DNA of 64,000 nucleotides from Actinoplanes auranticolor (GCF_018332655.1 NZ_BOQL01000078.1:1-64000), one strand, 5' to 3'. Shown: positions 1-8,623, counted from the first letter of the stretch. The notes: generated from the letters alone by a model not told the origin. Program-made: numbers and translations.

Positions 1-327
1 CACACCGTCACCGCAGCTCAGAACGGATCTCCTGCTGGAGTACTAGACCCGGAAGCTGTGCGCGCATTGGTCGAAGCCTTCATCGCAACGAGCGAGAAGT
101 TGGCGGAGGCAAGGCCGCATGCGGTTGACAGCTCGCTCAATAAGATGACCGCCGCCATCGAAGGACTCGACGATAGAGTCGCCACACTCCAGCAGCGCAT
201 CGTCGCGCAGCAACATCAGCTGGATCACGCCAACCGGGCTGCCGGTAAGACTTCCCTGTATTACTTCGTCGGCGGCATCGCGGTATCCATCCCCATCGGC
301 GTCATCATCAATCTCGCCACCAAGTGA
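1..327 (+). CDS. Coiled-coil protein with C-terminal membrane anchor (5' cut by window)
   Basis: The reading frame is open from base 1 to the TGA at 325-327, so the true start probably lies outside the window; the first internal start is GTG at 58. The visible ~108 residues are a helical region with coiled-coil spacing (Leu/Val/Ile every 3-4 residues up to the QQRIVAQQHQ stretch), then a single hydrophobic helix (LYYFVGGIAVSIPIGVIINL) and a short LATK tail. This is a tail-anchored layout. No family is recognised. Codon use is less GC-biased than in metH, and an integrase fossil lies 280 bp downstream, so it may be cargo of an old mobile element. Confidence 0.6.
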   Translation, partial: HTVTAAQNGSPAGVLDPEAVRALVEAFIATSEKLAEARPHAVDSSLNKMTAAIEGLDDRVATLQQRIVAQQHQLDHANRAAGKTSLYYFVGGIAVSIPIGVIINLATK

Positions 328-603
328 CGGACGGGCGTACAGCGTTGGAACGGACCGTCGCGCCTCGCGCCAGTCGAAGATCCCGTAGGTCAGCACTCCG
401 TCAGCGAAGCCGTCCGACGTGAGAAGCACAGCCCGCCCGATTCCGCACGGCCCGTTCTCCATGTCACCCGGCACGTCAAGGTCGTTCACGGACGGCTGAT
501 ATTCGGCTTGCCAAAGGACGGCAAGGGGCGCGATGCGCCGCTGCCGGATTCGGTGCGGCGCTCGGAAGCACACGCCAAGAGATACCCACCGGTCGGCGGT
601 CAC
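43..603 (-). CDS. Doubtful minus-strand ORF overlapping the coiled-coil gene
   Basis: An open frame of 186 codons starts at GTG 603 and overlaps the plus-strand coiled-coil gene by 285 bp. The part outside the overlap (328-603) has protein-like text and about three quarters G/C at third positions by my hand count, so a degraded or truncated gene here is possible. There is no Shine-Dalgarno sequence and no recognisable domain. Both frames cannot be fully real, and I prefer the plus-strand frame. It is listed so that this gene-poor edge is not left unexplained. Confidence 0.2.
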   Translation of the reverse strand: MTADRWVSLGVCFRAPHRIRQRRIAPLAVLWQAEYQPSVNDLDVPGDMENGPCGIGRAVLLTSDGFADGVLTYGIFDWREARRSVPTLYARPSLGGEIDDDADGDGYRDAADEVIQGSLTGSPVGVIQLMLLRDDALLECGDSIVESFDGGGHLIERAVNRMRPCLRQLLARCDEGFDQCAHSFRV

Positions 604-609
604 ATTGCC

Positions 610-812
610 GTGGGGAAGCTCAACCGGCCGGCCTTCAAATGCCAGGGTGGAAGCCAGCCATCCGGGCGACCGGAATTGAGGACAGCCGCCTCAAGGGCAT
701 GCACGTGCTGCGCCATACCTACGCCTCGGTTCTGCTGCCCGCCAGCGAGGACCGGACCCGGCGGGCTATCGACCGGGCATTCGCGGACGACCCGGAAACC
801 CCGACGGCCTGA
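610..812 (+). pseudogene. Tyrosine-recombinase (phage-type integrase) C-terminal fossil
   Basis: The frame ending at TGA 810-812 reads WKPAIRATGIEDS... then MHVLRHTYASVLL and directly PASEDRTRRAID. MHVLRHTYAS is the box II H-x-x-R region of actinomycete phage integrases, and SEDRTRRAID is their usual C-terminal tail. The LGHSDPGFTLRTYTHLMP-type segment that carries the catalytic tyrosine is missing between VLL and PAS, an apparent in-frame deletion of about 30 codons. Upstream, NRPAF at about 629 is in another frame from WKPA, so there is also a frameshift. Everything before box II is absent. It is not a functional recombinase, and it marks an old integration event next to metH. Confidence 0.75.
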
Positions 813-816
813 TCAT

Positions 817-834
817 GCAAATCTGGGGATTTGC
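817..834. terminator. 7-bp hairpin at the metH 3' side
   Basis: GCAAATC-TGGG-GATTTGC is a perfect 7-bp stem with a 4-nt loop, 35 bp beyond the metH stop codon and just after the integrase remnant. It could end metH transcription. The stem is AT-rich for this genome and there is no clear U-tract, so the role is uncertain. Confidence 0.35.
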
Positions 835-869
835 TGGTACTCCGCTGCAGTTCAGACCCTATGTGTCGG

Positions 870-3800
870 CTACTTGGCGTTGAAGTAGTTGGCGTCCGGG
901 TGGTGGGTGATGATGGCGTCCGTCGACTGTTCCGGTTCCAGCTGGAATTCTTCCGACAGCTTCACCCCGATGCGGCCCGCGTCCAGCAGGTCGACCACCT
1001 TGGCCCGGTCTTCCAGGTCCGGGCAGGCCGGGTAGCCGAACGCGTACCGGCAGCCCCGGTAGTCGTTCTTCAGGATGCCGGCCAGGTCCGTCGGGTCGTT
1101 CGCGCCCACCGCCGCACCGTTGGGCAGGATCAGTTCTGAGCGGATCCGGCGGTGCCAGTACTCCGCCAGGGCTTCCGTCAGCTGCACCGACAGGCCGTGG
1201 ACCTCGAGGTAGTCGCGGTACTCGTCGCGGGCGAACATCTTGGCCGTGTATTCGCTGATCGGCTGGCCCACCGTCACCAGTTGCAGGGCCACCACGTCGA
1301 GTTCGCCGTCCGCGCCGCGGGGTTTGAAGAAGTCGGCCAGGCACAGGCGCCTTTCCTGGCGCTGGCGGGGGAAGGTGAAGCGGGCCCTTTCCGCGGCGCC
1401 GTTCTCGTCCAGCACCACCAGGGTGTTGCCTTCCGAGTACGCCGGGAAGTAGCCGTACACGACCGCCGCCTCCAGGACGTGCTCCGCGGCCAGGCGGTCC
1501 AGCCAGTAGCGCAGGCGGGGCCGGCCCTCGTTCTCCACCAGTTCCTCGTACGACGGGCCGCTGCCGCCGCGGGCCGCCTTGAGGCCCCACTGGCCCAGGA
1601 ACGTCGCGCGCTCGTCGAGCATCGACGCGTAGTCCTTCAGCGGGATGCCCTTGACCACCCGGGTGCCGAAGAACGGCGCCTTCGGGACGTCGACGCCGGT
1701 CGCCACGTCCGAGCGGACCGAGGCGTCGTCCAGGGGCGGCAGGTTCTCCGTGACCATCGCGCGCTGCTTCTCGCGGCGGGCCCGGCGGGCGGCCAGCGCC
1801 GCCTCGCGCTCCGGGTCGATCACCGGGGCGCCGCCGCGCTTGGCGGTCATCACCTTGTCCATCAGGGACAGGCCCTCGAACGCGTCCCGGGCGTAGTGCA
1901 CCTCGCCCTCGTACTGCGAGCGCAGGTCGTCCTCGACGTACGCGCGGGTCAGCGCCGCGCCGCCGAGCATGACCGGATACTTCGCCGCGACGCCGCGCGA
2001 CGCCATCTCCTGCAGGTTCTCCTTCATCACGACCGTGCTCTTCACCAGCAGGCCGGACATGCCGATCGCGTCCGCCTGGTGCTGCTCGGCCGCCTCGATG
2101 ATCGCGTTGATCGGCTGCTTGATGCCGATGTTGACGACCTCGTAGCCGTTGTTGCTGAGGATGATGTCGACCAGGTTCTTGCCGATGTCGTGCACGTCGC
2201 CCTTGACCGTGGCGAGCACGATGCGGCCCTTGCCCTCCTCGTCCTCGTTCTTCTCCATGTGCGGCTCGAGGAACGCCACGGCCGCCTTCATGACCTCGGC
2301 GGACTGCAGCACGAACGGCAGCTGCATCTGCCCGGAGCCGAACAGCTCACCGACCGTCTTCATGCCGTCGAGCAGGACGTCGTTGACGATCGCCAGGGCC
2401 GGCTCGGTCTGCAGCGCCTCCAGCAGGTCGTCCTCGAGGCCGTTGCGCTCGCCGTCGATGATGCGGCGCTTGAGGCGCTCCTCCAGCGGCAGCCCGGCCA
2501 GCTCCTGAGCCCGGGTCTCGCGGGCCGAGGTGACGTCGACACCCTCGAAGAGCTGCAGGAACTTCTGCAGCGGGTCGTAGCCCTCACGGCGCCGGTCGTA
2601 GATCATGTCCAGCGCGACCTCGCGCTGCTCGTCCTGGATCTTCGACATCGGCAGGATCTTGCTGGCGTGCACGATGGCGCTGGTCATCCCGGCCTGCACG
2701 CACTCGTGCAGGAAGACCGAGTTGAGCACCTGGCGGGCGGCCGGGTTCAGGCCGAACGAGATGTTGGAGACGCCGAGGGTGAAGTTGACGCCCGGGTACA
2801 GCTCACTGATCCGCCGGATCGCCTCGATCGTCTCCAGGCCGTCGCGGCGGGTCTCCTCCTGGCCGGTGGCGATCGGGAACGTCAGGCAGTCGACCAGGAT
2901 GTCGGACAGCTTCATGCCCCATTTGCCGGTGAGGTCGTCGATGAGTCGCGTCGCGACCCGGACCTTCCAGTCGGCGTCGCGGGCCTGACCCTCCTCGTCG
3001 ATGGTCAGGGCGACCACGGCGGCGCCGTGCTCCTTGACGATCGGCATCATCCGGGCGTACCGGGAGCCGGGGCCGTCGCCGTCCTCGTAGTTGACCGAGT
3101 TGACCACGCAGCGGCCGCCGAGCATCTCCAGGCCGGCCTCGACGACCTGGGGCTCGGTGGAGTCCAGCATGATCGGCAGGGTCGACGCCGTGGCGAAGCG
3201 GCCGGCCAGCTCGCGCATGTCCTGGGTGCCGTCGCGGCCGACGTAGTCGACGCAGAGGTCGAGCAGGTGCGAGCCGTCGCGGGCCTGGCTGCGGGCGATC
3301 TCCACGCAGGCCTGCCAGTCGCCGGCCAGCATCGGCTCGCGGAACGCCTTCGAGCCGTTGGCGTTGGTGCGCTCGCCGATCATCAGCACGCCGGCGTCCT
3401 GCCGGAACGGGACCTCGTGGTAGATCGATGCGGCGGCGGGCGCGTGCTGCGGCTCGCGCGGGGCGGCCTGCAGACCGCGGACCCGGTTGACGACGGCCTC
3501 GATGTGCGCGGGCGTGGTGCCGCAGCAGCCGCCGATCAGGGAGACGCCGTACTCGCGGACGAAGCGGTCCAGCGCCTCGGCCAGCTCGTCCGGGGTCAGC
3601 GGGTAGTACGCGCCGCCGGCGGCCAGCACCGGCAGACCGGCATTGGGCATGACCGACACCGGTACGCCCGCCGACTGCGCCAGGTAGCGCAGGTGCTCGG
3701 TCATCTCGGCCGGGCCGGTCGCGCAGTTGAGTCCGATCAGGTCGATGCCCAGCGGCTCCAGCGCGGTCAGCGCCGCACCGATCTCGCTGCCCAGCAGCAT

Positions 3801-4394
3801 CGTGCCGGTGGTCTCCACGGTCACGTGGCAGATGATCGGCACCTTGCGCCCGACCTCGGCCATCGCCCGGTGCGCGCCGACCACCGCCGACTTGGTCTGC
3901 AGCAGGTCCTGACAGGTCTCGATGATCAGCGCGTCGGCGCCGCCCAGAACCAGGCCGGCCGCGTTCTCGTGGTACGCGTCACGCAGCGTGGTGTAGTGCG
4001 TGTGGCCGAGGGTGGGCAGCTTGGTGCCGGGACCCATCGAGCCCAGCACGTACCGGGGCTGCTCGGGGGTCGAGAAGGCGTCGGCCGCCTCGCGGGCGAC
4101 CGCGGCACCGGCCTGCGACAACTCCCGGATGCGGTGCTGGATGTCGTAGTCGCCGAGGTTGCCGAGGTTCGCACCGAAGGTGTTCGTCTCCACGCAGTCG
4201 GCCCCGGCGGTCAGGTACGCCTCGTGCACGCCCCGGACGACGTCGGGCCGGGTCACGTTCAGGATCTCGTTGCAGCCTTCGAGACCCTGGAAATCGGTGT
4301 CCACGTCGAGGTCGGCGGCCTGCAGCATCGTGCCCATCGCTCCGTCGGCGACGAGGACACGATCGGTCAGCGCGGCAAGGAAGGAAGTCTGCAC
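870..4394 (-). CDS. metH: Cobalamin-dependent methionine synthase MetH
   Basis: This enzyme moves the methyl group of 5-methyltetrahydrofolate to homocysteine through enzyme-bound cobalamin, the last step of methionine synthesis. The 1174 residues follow the full MetH order. The homocysteine domain has the zinc ligands Cys224 (GLNCATGP) and Cys290-Cys291 (GGCCGTTP). The pterin domain begins near GERTNANGSKAF (about 340). The B12 cap and Rossmann domain carries DVHDIGKN with the cobalt-ligand His735. The C-terminal half has the activation-domain text around EYTAKMFARDEYRDY. The length is normal. The start is GTG 4392-4394; the GAAAG before it abuts the codon, so a normal Shine-Dalgarno spacing is absent. 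It is monocistronic and divergent from the PAC2 gene. Confidence 0.97.
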   Translation of the reverse strand: MQTSFLAALTDRVLVADGAMGTMLQAADLDVDTDFQGLEGCNEILNVTRPDVVRGVHEAYLTAGADCVETNTFGANLGNLGDYDIQHRIRELSQAGAAVAREAADAFSTPEQPRYVLGSMGPGTKLPTLGHTHYTTLRDAYHENAAGLVLGGADALIIETCQDLLQTKSAVVGAHRAMAEVGRKVPIICHVTVETTGTMLLGSEIGAALTALEPLGIDLIGLNCATGPAEMTEHLRYLAQSAGVPVSVMPNAGLPVLAAGGAYYPLTPDELAEALDRFVREYGVSLIGGCCGTTPAHIEAVVNRVRGLQAAPREPQHAPAAASIYHEVPFRQDAGVLMIGERTNANGSKAFREPMLAGDWQACVEIARSQARDGSHLLDLCVDYVGRDGTQDMRELAGRFATASTLPIMLDSTEPQVVEAGLEMLGGRCVVNSVNYEDGDGPGSRYARMMPIVKEHGAAVVALTIDEEGQARDADWKVRVATRLIDDLTGKWGMKLSDILVDCLTFPIATGQEETRRDGLETIEAIRRISELYPGVNFTLGVSNISFGLNPAARQVLNSVFLHECVQAGMTSAIVHASKILPMSKIQDEQREVALDMIYDRRREGYDPLQKFLQLFEGVDVTSARETRAQELAGLPLEERLKRRIIDGERNGLEDDLLEALQTEPALAIVNDVLLDGMKTVGELFGSGQMQLPFVLQSAEVMKAAVAFLEPHMEKNEDEEGKGRIVLATVKGDVHDIGKNLVDIILSNNGYEVVNIGIKQPINAIIEAAEQHQADAIGMSGLLVKSTVVMKENLQEMASRGVAAKYPVMLGGAALTRAYVEDDLRSQYEGEVHYARDAFEGLSLMDKVMTAKRGGAPVIDPEREAALAARRARREKQRAMVTENLPPLDDASVRSDVATGVDVPKAPFFGTRVVKGIPLKDYASMLDERATFLGQWGLKAARGGSGPSYEELVENEGRPRLRYWLDRLAAEHVLEAAVVYGYFPAYSEGNTLVVLDENGAAERARFTFPRQRQERRLCLADFFKPRGADGELDVVALQLVTVGQPISEYTAKMFARDEYRDYLEVHGLSVQLTEALAEYWHRRIRSELILPNGAAVGANDPTDLAGILKNDYRGCRYAFGYPACPDLEDRAKVVDLLDAGRIGVKLSEEFQLEPEQSTDAIITHHPDANYFNAK

Positions 4395-4400
4395 CTTTCA

Positions 4401-4406
4401 AGGCTA
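4401..4406 (-). promoter_or_regulatory. Candidate -10 element of a leaderless metH transcript
   Basis: On the minus strand TAGCCT ends 6 nt before the GTG start of metH. A TANNNT box 6-7 nt before a start codon is the usual arrangement for leaderless actinobacterial mRNAs, and it would explain the lack of a correctly spaced ribosome-binding site. The 167-bp divergent gap is too short for a full cobalamin riboswitch plus promoter. Confidence 0.35.
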
Positions 4407-4561
4407 ATGGCACATCCCCCGACTGCGGAGGATCGGTGTCCGACAGGTGGACGGACTGTGATCGGGCTCTCCAAGCGTTGACGGGGGTCGGCGCGGCCGC
4501 CGGGTGGGATCAGACGCGTACACGTAGGCTTTGCGTACGTGAGGTACGAAAGGTTGGCACC

Positions 4562-5431
4562 GTGACAGAGTTCGACGGTCTACCCCTGCTGCGCTCCCCC
4601 GTGGCGATCGCCGCCTTCGAAGGGTGGAACGACGCGGCCGACGCGTCGACGGCTGCGGTGGAGCACCTCGAGCAGGTCTGGCAGGCTCGCGAGATCACCA
4701 CCATCGACCCCGAGGAGTTCTACGACTTCCAGGTCAGCAGGCCGACCATCACCATGACCGAGGGTGAGACCCGCAGGATCGACTGGCCGACCACCCGGTT
4801 CAGCGTGGCGAGCCCGCCCGGCACCGACCGTGACGTGGTGCTGATCCGCGGCATCGAGCCGAGCATGCGCTGGCGCACCTTCTGCGAGCAGATCCTCGAG
4901 GTCTGCCACAGCCTGGAGGTCAACCGCATCGTGCTGCTCGGCGCCCTGCTCGCGGACGTGCCCTACACCCGGCCGCTGCCGATCAGCGGCTCGGCGTCGG
5001 AGAAGGAGGTCGCGGAGAAGTACAAGGTCGTCCCGACCCGCTACGACGGCCCGACCGGCATCGTCGGCGTGCTGCAGGAGGCGGCCGACCGCGCGGACGT
5101 GGACGCCCTGTCGTTCTGGGTGCACGTCCCGCACTACGCGAACAACCCGCCCTGCCCGAAGGCGACGCTGGCCCTGCTGAGCCGGCTCGAGGACGTGCTC
5201 GACCTGCCGGTGCCGCTGGCCGACCTGGCGGAGGAGGCCGACGAGTGGGAGAAGCGCGTCCGGGCCGCCGCCGAGCAGGACACCGAGCTCGGTGACTACG
5301 TCCGTGAGCTGGAGGAACGGGTCGGCGACGAGGGCATCAAGCCGCTGACCGGCGACGAGATCGCCACCGAGTTCGAGAAGTACCTGCGCCGCCGCGGCGG
5401 CTCGGCCGGCCCGACCGCCGGCTCCTGGTAG
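4562..5431 (+). CDS. PAC2 (proteasome assembly chaperone-like) family protein
   Basis: The 289-residue protein belongs to the actinobacterial PAC2 family, which is related in fold to eukaryotic proteasome assembly chaperones and includes mycobacterial Rv2125. Diagnostic text is FEGWNDAADASTAAVEHLE near the N-terminus, LIRGIEPSMRWRTFCEQIL, IVLLGALLADVPYTRP, GPTGIVGVLQEAA and FWVHVPHYANNPPCPKATLALL. The C-terminus is an acidic helical stretch. Biochemical function in bacteria is not settled. GTG 4562 is preferred over the upstream start at 4436 because GAAAGG lies about 8 nt before it and homology begins right after it. The gene is divergent from metH and ends at a strong hairpin. Confidence 0.85.
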   Translation: MTEFDGLPLLRSPVAIAAFEGWNDAADASTAAVEHLEQVWQAREITTIDPEEFYDFQVSRPTITMTEGETRRIDWPTTRFSVASPPGTDRDVVLIRGIEPSMRWRTFCEQILEVCHSLEVNRIVLLGALLADVPYTRPLPISGSASEKEVAEKYKVVPTRYDGPTGIVGVLQEAADRADVDALSFWVHVPHYANNPPCPKATLALLSRLEDVLDLPVPLADLAEEADEWEKRVRAAAEQDTELGDYVRELEERVGDEGIKPLTGDEIATEFEKYLRRRGGSAGPTAGSW

Positions 5432-5434
5432 CAA

Positions 5435-5471
5435 CGCCGTCCCCCACCGCCCGGAGCAGTGGGGGACGGCG
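5435..5471. terminator. Bidirectional hairpin terminator
   Basis: CGCCGTCCCCCAC (5435-5447) pairs perfectly with GTGGGGGACGGCG (5459-5471) across an 11-nt loop. It sits between the convergent PAC2 gene and the ABC permease gene and can serve both. Confidence 0.8.
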
Positions 5472-5477
5472 ACACCG

Positions 5478-6794
5478 TCAGCGCAGGGCCGCGACGGCCG
5501 GGCCCCGGAGGGTACGGCGGGTCGTGCCGAGCAGCGACAGCCCGGTCAATGCGACCGCGATCACCACGATCGTCATGTAGGCCACCGGCGACGCGTCCGG
5601 CCACACCCGGTCGGCCCGGGCCGCGCCGAACGGCAGGATCGTGAACAGCGACGCCGTCGAGCCCGACAGCACCCCGGTCGCCGTCACCAGCAGCCCTTCC
5701 AGCGAGACCAGCGCGAGCACCTGCCCCCGCGTCGAGCCGGCCAGCCGCTGCTGGGCGAACTCGCGACGCCGGTGGGCGGTCGCCGCGATCAGGGAGTTGA
5801 CCAACATGATCGCCACGAAGACGGTGATCATGCCGACCACCACGTAGTTCAGGGTCTGGATGTCGCGCGCGTACGCGGGCTGGATCGTGCCGGCCGCCGC
5901 GTCGTCCTCGATGCCCTGCATGTAGACCGTGCCGGTGGCGATGCCGGTGAACAGGGCCACCGGCATCACCGCGCCCGCGAGCCGGCGGGTGCGCTGTCGT
6001 ACCCCCAGCACCGCCAGTTCCCCCGCCGCGCCGCCGGCCAGCCGGACCGGGCCGGCCAGCACCGCCGTGACCAGGCGCAGCAGTTCCGGCGCGAACAGCG
6101 CCAGGCCGATCGCGGCCCAGATGCCGGCCTGGCCGGCCGTTTGCATCGCGTCGATGCCCTTGCCGTCCATCAGAGTCGCGGTGAGCACCGAGCAGTTCGT
6201 GGCGATCAGCAGGAACACCACCCCGGCGACGCGGCGGGCCCGGGGGCGCTCGGGGCGGGCGCCGGCCGGTCCGGCCGTCCGCCGGACCGTCGCCACCGCC
6301 GCGACCACCGAGCCCAGCAGCGTGACGCCGAAGCCCACACCCAGCGCGACCGGGCCGAACGCGTACCCGACGCCGGCGGCGACCTGGCCGGTGTCCTGCA
6401 TCAGGGCGAGCAGCAGCCGGCCCAGGACCAGCCCGACCGGTACGGCCGCCGCCGACGCCACCAGGGCCACCGCGACGGCCTCGCCGACGATCATCCGGCC
6501 CACCTGCGGACCGGTCGCGCCGAGCCGGCGCAGCAGGGCGGTCTGCTCGGCCCGCCGGCGCACCGCGAGGCTCAGCGTCGAGGTGACCGCGAAGATCACG
6601 ATGATCAGGCACCAGCCGCCCGCCACGGCCGCGGTCGTGGACAGCGACTCGGCGCTGACGGTGTCCGCGCCCGCCGCGGTGTCCAGCATGGCCGCGAAGG
6701 TCATCAGCAGGGTCGCCCCGAGGAAGGCCGACAGGAACGTGGCCACGAAACCGCCCGGGCGGTGCCGCAGGCCGCGCAGCGCGACGGCGATCAT
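5478..6794 (-). CDS. ABC transporter permease, FtsX/MacB type
   Basis: This 438-residue integral membrane protein starts with a cytoplasmic tip and a hydrophobic helix (about 14-38). A short extracytoplasmic stretch and a second helix cluster (GGWCLIIVIFAVTSTLSLAV) follow, then RRRAEQTALLRRLGATGPQVGRMIVGEA, the typical FtsX-type coupling segment. The pattern repeats in the second half (RRREFAQQRLAGSTRGQVLALVSLEGLLV). It therefore looks like a condensed duplicated FtsX permease. Its ATG overlaps the ATPase stop codon (ATGA), so the two are translationally coupled and form one exporter. The substrate is unknown. Regulation is probably by the adjacent GntR-TetR repressor. Confidence 0.9.
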   Translation of the reverse strand: MIAVALRGLRHRPGGFVATFLSAFLGATLLMTFAAMLDTAAGADTVSAESLSTTAAVAGGWCLIIVIFAVTSTLSLAVRRRAEQTALLRRLGATGPQVGRMIVGEAVAVALVASAAAVPVGLVLGRLLLALMQDTGQVAAGVGYAFGPVALGVGFGVTLLGSVVAAVATVRRTAGPAGARPERPRARRVAGVVFLLIATNCSVLTATLMDGKGIDAMQTAGQAGIWAAIGLALFAPELLRLVTAVLAGPVRLAGGAAGELAVLGVRQRTRRLAGAVMPVALFTGIATGTVYMQGIEDDAAAGTIQPAYARDIQTLNYVVVGMITVFVAIMLVNSLIAATAHRRREFAQQRLAGSTRGQVLALVSLEGLLVTATGVLSGSTASLFTILPFGAARADRVWPDASPVAYMTIVVIAVALTGLSLLGTTRRTLRGPAVAALR

Positions 6795-7546
6795 GCGACG
6801 GCCTCCGCACCGGCGCCGACCAGGTCGCCCAGGTGGGCCAGGCGTTCCGCGACGGCCTCGGCGGTGGGCGCGCTCAGCGCGCCGGCCAGCCGGCCGTCGG
6901 CCAGGAAGAGCACCGAGTCCGCGTACGCGGCCGCGACGGGATCGTGGGTGACCATCACGACGGTACGGCCGTGCTCGTGCACCACGGTCCGCAGCAGGCT
7001 CAGCACCTCGCGGGCACTGCGCAGGTCCAGGGCGCCGGTCGGCTCGTCGGCGAAGACGACGGCCGGGTCACCGATCAGCGCGCGGGCGATCGCCACCCGC
7101 TGCCGCTGGCCACCGGAGAGCCGCTCGGGCAGGTCGTCCCGGCGGTCCAGCAAGCCGAGGCGGTCCAGCACCGCCCGGGCCCGGGCGTGGTCGGCGCGGC
7201 GGCCGGCCAGCCGGGACGGCAGCAGCACGTTCTGCTCGACGGTCAGCGCGGGCAGCAGGTTGTAGTCCTGGAACACGAAGCCGACCCGGGTGCGGCGGAA
7301 CTTGGTCATCGCGGTGTCCTTGCCGGCGTGCAGTTCCGTCCCGGCGAGGAACACCCGGCCGGCGGTGGGCCGGTCCAGACCCGCGGCGCACTGCAGCAGG
7401 GTGCTCTTGCCGGAACCGGAGGGGCCCATCACCGCGGTGAACGTGCCCGCGCCGAAGGAAGCCGTCACACCGTCGAGCGCGGTGACGGCGGTACCGGTGT
7501 CGTCATAGGTCTTGTAGAGCGTCTCGAGGCGTACGGCGTCGGTCAT
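6791..7546 (-). CDS. ABC transporter ATP-binding protein (MacB/LolD type)
   Basis: A 251-residue ATPase partner of the FtsX-type permease. Motifs seen in order: Walker [11 protein letters not shown]-loop region [18 protein letters not shown], signature [15 protein letters not shown], Walker [13 protein letters not shown], and the switch histidine in VVMVTHD. ATG 7544-7546 is chosen over a start at 7618 because GGAAAGG precedes it at about 6 nt and the family begins here ([13 protein letters not shown]). It is the first gene of the two-gene exporter operon and is divergent from the double-HTH regulator, with shared operator-like palindromes between them. Confidence 0.93.
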   Translation of the reverse strand: MTDAVRLETLYKTYDDTGTAVTALDGVTASFGAGTFTAVMGPSGSGKSTLLQCAAGLDRPTAGRVFLAGTELHAGKDTAMTKFRRTRVGFVFQDYNLLPALTVEQNVLLPSRLAGRRADHARARAVLDRLGLLDRRDDLPERLSGGQRQRVAIARALIGDPAVVFADEPTGALDLRSAREVLSLLRTVVHEHGRTVVMVTHDPVAAAYADSVLFLADGRLAGALSAPTAEAVAERLAHLGDLVGAGAEAVA

Positions 7547-7635
7547 GGCAGGCCTTTCCCGTGGAGGTCTTGGTACACCGTACGAGCGCACTATGGTGGC
7601 CTCAAGTGGTGCTAACACCCGTATTCATTGGCGCT

Positions 7636-7668
7636 CACTAGTGCACTAGAGTAGAGCGCACTAGTGCA
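7636..7668. promoter_or_regulatory. Duplicated palindromic operator CACTAGTGCA
   Basis: CACTAGTGCA occurs at 7636-7645 and again at 7659-7668, 23 bp apart; the second is part of the perfect palindrome GCACTAGTGC. A weaker relative, GAGCGCACTA, lies at about 7584. The sites sit in the divergent promoter region, and the second abuts the Shine-Dalgarno sequence of the regulator gene. They suit autorepression and control of the exporter operon. Binding by the neighbouring regulator is inferred. Confidence 0.65.
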
Positions 7669-7678
7669 GAGGAGGGTC

Positions 7679-8623
7679 ATGGGGGCCGTACCGCCGTACC
7701 GCCGGATCGCCGCCGGGATCGCGGCCCGGATAGCCGCCGGGGAGCTCGCGCCCGGGGACCGGGTCCCGTCCACCCGGCAGCTGATCGCCGACCACGGCAT
7801 CGCCATGGCGACGGCTACCAAGGTCATCGCCACCCTGCGCGAGCAGGGCCTGGTCCGGACCCGGCCCGGCGTCGGCACGGTCGTCGCCACCCCGGCCCAT
7901 CCCCGGCCAAGCCCATCCCAGCACGGTCGGATCGCGCCGGCTGTGCCGGACCGCGAGCGGGTGGTGCGCACCGCCGTCGCCGTCGCCGACGCGGAAGGCC
8001 TCGGCGCGCTCTCCATGCGCCGCCTCGCCGGCGAGCTGGGCATGCCGACGATGTCGCTCTACCGGCACGTGTCCGGCAAGGAGGAACTGCTGCTGTTCAT
8101 GATGGACACGGTCTTCGCCGGTGACGCCCTGCCGGCGCTCTCCCCCGGCACCGACGGCTGGCGCGCCTGTGTCGAGGCGCTGGCCCGGCTCCAGTGGTCG
8201 ATGTACCGGCGCCACCCGTGGCTGGCCCAGGCCGTCTCCTTCACCCGGCCGCTGCTCGCCCCGCGCGCGATGGCCCACACGGAGTGGACGATGCGCGCCC
8301 TCGACGGGCACGGCCTCGCCCCGGACGTGCTCTTCCTGGCCGCGGTCACCGTGGCCAACTACGTCCGCGGCACGGCCGTCAACATCGAGGAGGAGGCCCA
8401 GGCCGAGCAGGAGACCGGGATGAGCGAGGAGCAGTGGCTGGACTCCCAGCAGAACCGGCTGGGCGAGATCCTCGGCAGCGGCCGCTACCCGTTGATGCAC
8501 CGGGCCGTGGCCGACCCGGAGCTCGAGTTCGATGTCGACCGACTGATGGAGTTCGGCCTGCAACGCCTCCTGGACGGACTCGCGCCCGTCCTGGACGGCC
8601 AGGGCCGGTCCCGCCGGTCATGA
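7679..8623 (+). CDS. GntR-TetR double-HTH transcriptional regulator
   Basis: The 314-residue protein fuses two DNA-binding modules. Residues about 4-72 are a GntR winged helix (YRRIAAGIAARIAAGELAPGDRVPSTRQLIADHGIAMATATKVIATLREQGLV...GVGTVV). Residues about 90-140 are a TetR HTH (VRTAVAVADAEGLGALSMRRLAGELGMPTMSLYRHVSGKEELL). The rest is a helical TetR-type ligand/dimer domain. ATG 7679 is preferred over GTG 7664 because GAGGAGG lies just before it, though the spacer is short (about 3 nt). It is divergent from an ABC exporter, with duplicated palindromes between them. By analogy with TetR-type exporter regulators it is probably a drug- or metabolite-responsive repressor. Confidence 0.9.
   Translation: MGAVPPYRRIAAGIAARIAAGELAPGDRVPSTRQLIADHGIAMATATKVIATLREQGLVRTRPGVGTVVATPAHPRPSPSQHGRIAPAVPDRERVVRTAVAVADAEGLGALSMRRLAGELGMPTMSLYRHVSGKEELLLFMMDTVFAGDALPALSPGTDGWRACVEALARLQWSMYRRHPWLAQAVSFTRPLLAPRAMAHTEWTMRALDGHGLAPDVLFLAAVTVANYVRGTAVNIEEEAQAEQETGMSEEQWLDSQQNRLGEILGSGRYPLMHRAVADPELEFDVDRLMEFGLQRLLDGLAPVLDGQGRSRRS

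Noticed and set aside
1152-4481. 1109-codon open frame opposite metH
   Set aside because: It is a codon shadow: GC-rich third positions of metH leave the antisense frame open. It is Arg/Gly/Ala/His-rich with no domain.
4395-4561. Cobalamin riboswitch upstream of metH
   Set aside because: The divergent gap is 167 bp, shows no B12-box-like sequence that I can see, and metH appears leaderless.
7664-7678. GTG 7664 as the start of the double-HTH regulator
   Set aside because: It lies inside the operator palindrome and has no Shine-Dalgarno sequence before it; ATG 7679 follows GAGGAGG.
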